NCBI GenBank assembly: GCA_947567585.1
Contig: CANONE010000025.1
Location: forward strand, 1 to 18,583
DNA from: an uncultured Clostridia bacterium
GTDB taxonomy: Bacteria > Bacillota > Clostridia > Oscillospirales > Acutalibacteraceae
Reading direction: 5' to 3'
Length of the DNA stretch: 18,583 bases
Positions 14,119 through 18,583 of the stretch are shown here, one piece after another (position 1 is the stretch's first letter; the number at the start of each line of letters is the position of its first letter). The notes under the pieces are model-generated. The model made no database searches, was not told the origin of the DNA, and was given only the letters and a program-made list of their open reading frames with translations. A program made the position numbers and the translations under genes.

Positions 14119-14179
14119 GACCTTGGGGCCTGATGGGTACTGAGTTGGCTTGTCACAGGTTTTCAGCCCTCTATAAATG

Positions 14180-14217
14180 AAAAGAGCCGCGGGAGTTTAC
14201 TCCTTGCGGCTCTTTTT
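14180..14217. terminator. Bidirectional intrinsic terminator between femAB and infB
   Basis: AAAAGAGCCGC (14180-14190) and GCGGCTCTTTT (14206-14216) form an 11-base-pair stem with an inner GGAG/CTCC pairing. A T run follows on the plus strand and the mirrored A run gives T on the minus strand. It serves the two convergent genes. Confidence 0.92.
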
Positions 14218-14238
14218 GCGGCTTATTCTTGGGGTGAA

Positions 14239-16665
14239 TTAGTCCCGGTATTCCTCCATCTCATAAGCTTCCAATATGTCGCCCTGCTTGATGTCTGAGA
14301 ACCGCTCCAGGGTGATGCCGCAGTCGTAGCCGTCGGCTACCTCCCGCACATCGTCCTTGAAACGGCGCAGAGAGGCGATTTTGTCGTCCGCCACAATGAT
14401 GCCGTCCCGAACCACCCGAACCTGAGCGCTGCGGGTGATCTTTCCGCCCACCACATGTCCGCCGATGACAATGCCCACGTTGGAGATTTTGTAAGTTTCC
14501 CGGCACTCGGCCCGGCCCAGGAATACCTCCCGGTATTTGGGAGCCAGCATGCCCTTCATGGCGCTCTCAATCTCCTCGATGCAGTCATAGATGATCCGGT
14601 ACAGGCGCATATCCACGCCGTCCCGTTTGGCGTTCTCTTCCGCTACCGGATCCGGCCGGACGTTAAAGCCCACAATAATGGCGTTGGAAGCATTGGCCAG
14701 CATCACGTCGCTCTCGCTGACCGCGCCTACCGCCCCATGGATAATGTGTACCCGCACTTCCTCGTTGGAGAGCTTTTCCAAAGACTGGCGCACCGCCTCT
14801 ACGGAGCCCTGCACATCCGCTTTGACGATAATCTTCAGTTCCTTCATGTCCCCTTCCTTCATCTGCTCAAAGAGATTGTCAAGGGTAACCTTGGTCTGGG
14901 CCCGGAAGACCTCTTCCTTCTGCTCCGTGAGGCGCTGCTCTACCAATTCTCTGGCCAGACGCTCGTCGGATACGGCGTCAAAGGTGTCGCCTCCTACGGG
15001 CACGTCTCCCAGACCCGTAATCTCTACCGGCACAGAGGGCCCCGCCTCCTGGACCCGGCGGCCTTTATCGTCCATCATGGAGCGCACCCGGCCTACCGTG
15101 GCTCCGGCCACAATGGTGTCCCCCGCGTGAAGCGTACCGTTTTGCACCAGCACTGTGGCGATGGGGCCCATGCCCTTGTCCAACCTCGCCTCCACCACCG
15201 TGCCCTTGGCAGCCCGGTCTGGGTTCGCTTTCAGCTCCATCATATCGGCAGTGAGGATAATCATCTCCAATAGGTCATTGATGCCCTCTTTGGTGTGGGC
15301 GGACACAGGAATACAGGGAGTGTCGCCGCCCCACTCCTCGGGCACCAGCTCATACTCGGTAAGCTGCTGCTTGACCCGGTCCGGGTCGGCTCCCACCTTA
15401 TCCATCTTATTGATGGCCACAATAATGCTGACCCCCGCCGCTTTGGCGTGGTTGATGGCCTCTACGGTCTGGGGCATGATGCCGTCGTCTGCGGCCACTA
15501 CCAGCACGGCGATGTCCGTCACCTGCGCGCCCCGGGCCCGCATGGTGGTAAAAGCCGCGTGGCCGGGGGTGTCCAGGAAGGTGACGTCCCGGTCGCCCAC
15601 CTTCACCCGGTAGGCACCGATGTGCTGGGTGATGCCGCCGGCCTCCCCTTCTGTAACATTGGAGTGGCGGATCACGTCCAGAATAGAGGTCTTGCCGTGG
15701 TCCACATGGCCCATGACCACCACCACAGGGGCCCGAGAGACCAGGTTGGCCTCGTCGTCCTCGCTGTCGTCGATGATCCGCTCTTCAATGGTGACTACCA
15801 CTTCCTTCTCCACCCGGGCATGGAACTCGTCGGCAATCAACACGGCGGTATCAAAATCAATGGTGTCGTTGATGGCGGCGAACACGCCCAGGCCCATCAG
15901 CTTTTTGATGACCTCCGGGGCGGAGACCTTCAGCCGCAGGGCGAACTCGCCCACGGTGATTTCCTCCGGCACCTCGATGGTAATATGCTTTGCCTTGCGC
16001 TCCATGGCAATCCGGCGCAGGCGCTCGGCCTCGGTCTCCCGCTTGCCCCTTCTCTGCTGGCCCCGGCGCTGCTGGTTGCGGTTGGTAAATTTCTGCTTGG
16101 TAACCACGCTGTCCTGCCGGGTGCCGGCCTTCTGATCCGCCAGCCGGTCATATTTCTCGTTGTACTTATCAATATTTACATTGCTGGAACGGGTATCCAC
16201 CACCCGCCGGGTGGGCTGTTTGGGCTCCTGGGGCTTTGGCTGCTCTGGTGCCTTTGCCTGCTCCGGGGCGGTTTTAGGCTCCTGCTGCCGCTTAGCGGCG
16301 GCGTTCTGAGCGGCGGGACGGTTATGATTTCCGCCGCCATTTCGATTGTTCCCGCTCTGCCCCTGCGCCTGCTTCTGCTGGGGTTTCTTTTCCCCTTTCT
16401 GGGCCGTTTTCGCCGCCGGCTTCTGAGGCTCCGGGGCAGGCTGGGGCTCTGGCGCTTCTTCTGCCCGCTGGGCAAAATACGAATCAAAATTCTCCATATT
16501 CCGCTGTTGGGTAAACTCCTCCAGCACCAGGTCCAGCTCCCGCTCCTCTAGGGCGGTCATATATTTTTTGGGTTCCGGAAAATATTTTGCCAGAACGTCG
16601 ATGACCTCCTTATTGGTGATGTTCAGGTCTTTGGCAACTTCCCGTACACGGTATTTTATCATCAT
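14239..16665 (-). CDS. infB: Translation initiation factor IF-2
   Basis: This 808-residue GTPase places initiator tRNA on the 30S subunit and promotes subunit joining. Residues 1-50 are a first IF2_N module. Residues 65-215 are a Gln/Pro/Ala/Lys-rich disordered linker, and a second IF2_N module lies at about 235-285. The G domain has G1 GHVDHGKT at 319-326, a GGITQHIGAY switch at 343-352, G3 DTPGH at 365-369 and G4 NKMD at 419-422. The C-terminal domains that contact fMet-tRNA follow. The ATG overlaps the stop of the L7Ae-type gene (ATATGATGA) and has AAGGAGG ten bases upstream. It is the last gene of the nusA operon in the window; rbfA does not follow, and the operon ends at the terminator at 14180-14217. 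Confidence 0.98.
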   Translation of the reverse strand: MMIKYRVREVAKDLNITNKEVIDVLAKYFPEPKKYMTALEERELDLVLEEFTQQRNMENFDSYFAQRAEEAPEPQPAPEPQKPAAKTAQKGEKKPQQKQAQGQSGNNRNGGGNHNRPAAQNAAAKRQQEPKTAPEQAKAPEQPKPQEPKQPTRRVVDTRSSNVNIDKYNEKYDRLADQKAGTRQDSVVTKQKFTNRNQQRRGQQRRGKRETEAERLRRIAMERKAKHITIEVPEEITVGEFALRLKVSAPEVIKKLMGLGVFAAINDTIDFDTAVLIADEFHARVEKEVVVTIEERIIDDSEDDEANLVSRAPVVVVMGHVDHGKTSILDVIRHSNVTEGEAGGITQHIGAYRVKVGDRDVTFLDTPGHAAFTTMRARGAQVTDIAVLVVAADDGIMPQTVEAINHAKAAGVSIIVAINKMDKVGADPDRVKQQLTEYELVPEEWGGDTPCIPVSAHTKEGINDLLEMIILTADMMELKANPDRAAKGTVVEARLDKGMGPIATVLVQNGTLHAGDTIVAGATVGRVRSMMDDKGRRVQEAGPSVPVEITGLGDVPVGGDTFDAVSDERLARELVEQRLTEQKEEVFRAQTKVTLDNLFEQMKEGDMKELKIIVKADVQGSVEAVRQSLEKLSNEEVRVHIIHGAVGAVSESDVMLANASNAIIVGFNVRPDPVAEENAKRDGVDMRLYRIIYDCIEEIESAMKGMLAPKYREVFLGRAECRETYKISNVGIVIGGHVVGGKITRSAQVRVVRDGIIVADDKIASLRRFKDDVREVADGYDCGITLERFSDIKQGDILEAYEMEEYRD

Positions 16666-16991
16666 ATGGCTTCATCCTCCTTTTTCCGCTTCATGTGTTC
16701 CATCTCTTTCAGCGCCGCCTGGGCAAAGCCCTGGTCGGTGACCGCCAATACGCCGGCTCTTACCCCGCAGGCCCGGCTTAGCTCCCGCATCTCTGTTTCC
16801 AGCCGGACAGCCGGTATGCCGGCCCTTTTCGCCTCATAGCAAAGGTTCTTGTAGGTTTTAGGGGAGACATCCCTTGCGGCCAGCAGCAGCGCGGCCCGGC
16901 CCTCTTTAGCGGCCCCGGCGCAAAGGTCAAAGCCCGCCGAAAGCCTCCCAGCCTTCTTAGCCAGCCCCAAAAGGGAGAGCAGCTTATCCAT
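16662..16991 (-). CDS. Ribosomal L7Ae/L30e/S12e-like protein (YlxQ family)
   Basis: This 109-residue protein with the L7Ae fold starts MDKLLSLLGLAKKAGRLSAG, which is typical of the YlxQ group found between ylxR and infB in Firmicutes. L7Ae-type proteins bind kink-turn RNA; a role of this group in ribosome function is supposed but not settled. It overlaps ylxR by eight bases at its start and infB by four bases at its end, so translation through the operon is coupled. The C-terminus is short and charged (KEMEHMKRKKEDEAI). Cysteines C24, C51 and C75 are present without an obvious metal-site pattern. Confidence 0.93.
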   Translation of the reverse strand: MDKLLSLLGLAKKAGRLSAGFDLCAGAAKEGRAALLLAARDVSPKTYKNLCYEAKRAGIPAVRLETEMRELSRACGVRAGVLAVTDQGFAQAALKEMEHMKRKKEDEAI

Positions 16992-17277
16992 CCTTGGTCA
17001 ATTCCCCCTCCAGCTTTTCGTATATTTCATCTGGGATCTTGCAGGAAAAGGCTCGCTCCAGACGTCTGGCCTTCCGGGCCTTTTGCAGGCATTGGGGATC
17101 CCGGCAGATATAGGCCCCCCGCCCCGGTTTTTTCCCGGTAAGGTCCAGGCTGATCTTGGGTTCTGCCTCCGGGGCCTCCGGCTTTTCCGGGGCCTTCACC
17201 ACCCGAACCAGTTCCTTTTTCGGTTTCATTTCCCCGCATCCCGTACACATCCGCATAGGTATCTTTCTCTGGCGCAT
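16984..17277 (-). CDS. ylxR: YlxR (RnpM) family RNA-binding protein
   Basis: This 97-residue protein is counted from ATG 17277, where the family sequence begins (MRQRKIPMRMCTGCGEMKPK). Family marks are CTGCGEMKPKKELVRVV at 11-27, GRGAYIC around 52-58 and LERAF near 75. YlxR proteins bind RNA; the Bacillus homologue modulates RNase P. This copy has an insertion (APEKPEAPEAEP) between strand one and the DLTGKKPGRGAY loop, where relatives are shorter. An in-frame extension to a TTG at 17376 would add 33 residues with no family similarity. A GGGGAG lies 12 bases before the chosen start, which is somewhat far, so the start is the less certain part. Confidence 0.92.
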   Translation of the reverse strand: MRQRKIPMRMCTGCGEMKPKKELVRVVKAPEKPEAPEAEPKISLDLTGKKPGRGAYICRDPQCLQKARKARRLERAFSCKIPDEIYEKLEGELTKDG

Positions 17278-17400
17278 GGCCTTGTGCCACTCCCCTTTCC
17301 CTGTTTCCTTCGCGCCGCTTTCTTTAGCTGTTCGATAGAGGCTTTCCCGCCTTTCTGGCATAGGGCGGCGTTTCAAAATTTTTCTAATGGAAGCCGGCTC

Positions 17401-18489
17401 TTATTCCTCGCCGTAGAAACCGCTTTCAGGCTTGATATCAATTTTCCAGCCGGTGAGCTTGGCGGCCAGACGGGCGTTTTGGCCTTTGTTGCCAATGGCC
17501 AGGGACAGCTGGCTGTCCGGCACGGTCACCTTGCAGGCCCGGACGCCGGGGTCTTCGGAGACCTCTACAGAGAGCACGGTGGCCGGGGACAGGGCGGCGG
17601 CAATGAATTTCTGCGGGTCCTCGCTGTACTCCACAATATCGATCTTCTCGCCGCCCAGTTCCTCCACAATCTCATTGACCCGGGCCCCCCTGGCGCCAAT
17701 GCACGCGCCTACCGCGTCCACGTCCGGGTTATGGCTCAAAACGGCCAGCTTGGTCCGGGAGCCGGCCTCCCGGGATACAGCCTTGATTTCCACTGTGCCG
17801 TCGTAAATTTCCGGCACCTCGGTTTCAAACATGCGTTTTACCAGATCCGGGTGGGTCCGGGAAATAATGGCTTTGGGTCCCTTTTCGGTCTCTCTTACGT
17901 CAACTACATAAACCTTTATGTAGTCGCCCTCTTTGATCCCTTCTTCCCCGATCTGCTCATTCTTCGGCAGCACCGCCTCCGCCTTGCCAATCCGCAGGGA
18001 GAGAGCCCCGGTCCTAGGGTCGATCCGCTCCACCAGACCGCTGACCAGCTCCTGATGCTTGCTTTGGAATTCCTGCATCATCTGGCCCCGCTCGCTGTCC
18101 CGAATGCCTTGACGGATAATGTTCCGGGCCGTCTGGGCGGCCACCCGGCCGAACTGCTTGGTGTCCAGCTTAATGCCCACCGTGCCCCCCACTTCCGCCA
18201 TGGGAGAAATCTCTCTGGCCGCCTCCAGGAGCAGTTCGCGGTTGGGGTCCTCCACCTCCTCGCAGACAGTCTTTTGCAGATATACCTCAAACTTCCCCTT
18301 GGCCGGGTCTACCTCTATCTCCACTTCTTCGTTTCCGTAGTTGTTCTTACAGGCCGTGGCAATGGCCTTTTTAATCTTATCCAGCATAAAATCCACCGGA
18401 ATTCCCTTTTCTTTCTCCAAAAGGGTCAGCGCCAAAAACAGCTCCTCATTCCCCTGCTGCTCGGGTTCCTTTTTCTTCTTGCGTACCAT
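17401..18489 (-). CDS. nusA: Transcription termination/antitermination factor NusA
   Basis: This 362-residue protein has an N-terminal RNA polymerase-binding domain to about residue 140, an S1 domain about 148-200, and two KH domains (GACIGARGARVNEIVEELGG near 260-280; LAIGNKGQNARLAAKLTGWK near 330-350). It modulates pausing, intrinsic termination and antitermination. It lacks the C-terminal acidic repeats of the Escherichia coli protein, as is normal for Firmicutes. The first 14 residues (MVRKKKKEPEQQGN) are a basic extension ahead of the usual start region. AAGGAG lies about 12 bases before the ATG. It heads the cluster seen here; rimP, which normally precedes it, would be beyond the right edge. 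Confidence 0.97.
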   Translation of the reverse strand: MVRKKKKEPEQQGNEELFLALTLLEKEKGIPVDFMLDKIKKAIATACKNNYGNEEVEIEVDPAKGKFEVYLQKTVCEEVEDPNRELLLEAAREISPMAEVGGTVGIKLDTKQFGRVAAQTARNIIRQGIRDSERGQMMQEFQSKHQELVSGLVERIDPRTGALSLRIGKAEAVLPKNEQIGEEGIKEGDYIKVYVVDVRETEKGPKAIISRTHPDLVKRMFETEVPEIYDGTVEIKAVSREAGSRTKLAVLSHNPDVDAVGACIGARGARVNEIVEELGGEKIDIVEYSEDPQKFIAAALSPATVLSVEVSEDPGVRACKVTVPDSQLSLAIGNKGQNARLAAKLTGWKIDIKPESGFYGEE

Positions 18490-18529
18490 TTTTCCAAACC
18501 ACTCCTTGCAGTTAATTTGCGCAAAGGCC

Positions 18530-18573
18530 GTGGGGACTTTGTCCCCACACCCCTACCACTTTTGAAAAAGTGG
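18530..18573. repeat. Two adjacent hairpins upstream of nusA, probably a dispersed intergenic repeat
   Basis: GTGGGGAC (18530-18537) and GTCCCCAC (18541-18548) form a perfect stem with a three-base loop. CCACTTTT (18556-18563) and AAAAGTGG (18566-18573) form a second. From memory, similar paired-hairpin blocks recur between genes in many Clostridial genomes, often as an A/T-rich hairpin followed by a GC-rich hairpin. Neither is followed by a clear T run toward nusA, so this is not a simple terminator in that direction. Confidence 0.6.
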
Positions 18574-18583
18574 ACAAAACTTT

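Noticed and set aside
14455..16551. Several long plus-strand ORFs opposite infB
   Set aside because: They are high-GC shadow frames of a certain gene with His/Gly- or Ser/Thr-rich composition and no domain.

Overview
The window looks like chromosome from a GC-rich member of the Clostridia, most likely the Oscillospiraceae group (Flavonifractor/Oscillibacter/Lawsonibacter-like). The evidence is the nusA-ylxR-L7Ae-infB cluster with a short NusA, Firmicutes-type ribosome binding sites, VanRS-type two-component genes, a FemAB-type gene and an RsgI-like anti-sigma factor. Genus is an inference; there is no rRNA in the window.

Layout. 1-2280 is the eroded edge of an integrative or conjugative element. 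It holds the first 40 codons of an unknown gene, a ParB-like gene with an N-terminal 20-residue repeat tract, a fragment of a RhuM-family gene lying directly against the parB start, and a large serine recombinase broken by an internal deletion. 2384-4483 is a divergent TetR regulator/MATE efflux pair with two matching palindromes between them. 4531-6694 is a methyl-accepting chemotaxis protein with a strong promoter and a foldable leader. 6780-9994 is a terminator, then an OmpR-type regulator, its histidine kinase and a small P-loop kinase, probably one operon. 10076-10825 (minus) is an orphan LarE-type sulfur transferase with its own promoter. 11045-12906 (minus) is an apparent three-gene operon: a secreted Cys/His-rich repeat protein with acidic DxDGDG loops, an ECF sigma factor, and an RsgI-like transmembrane anti-sigma factor. 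13081-14118 is a FemAB-family aminoacyltransferase. 14239-18489 (minus) is nusA-ylxR-L7Ae-infB, and a hairpin repeat sits upstream of nusA at the window edge.

How the genes work together. The right end is translation/transcription housekeeping. The centre is envelope and environment sensing: chemoreceptor, two-component system, ECF sigma/anti-sigma and multidrug efflux. The best candidate for a little-described system is 11096-12855. There a secreted protein with four 24-residue DxDGDGxCDN/CxHxxC units and a His/Gly tail is encoded immediately upstream of a sigma factor. The anti-sigma partner of that sigma factor also has a Cys/His-containing external domain and a His/Gly tail. This suggests a surface or metal-linked signalling loop; that role is inferred from sequence only.
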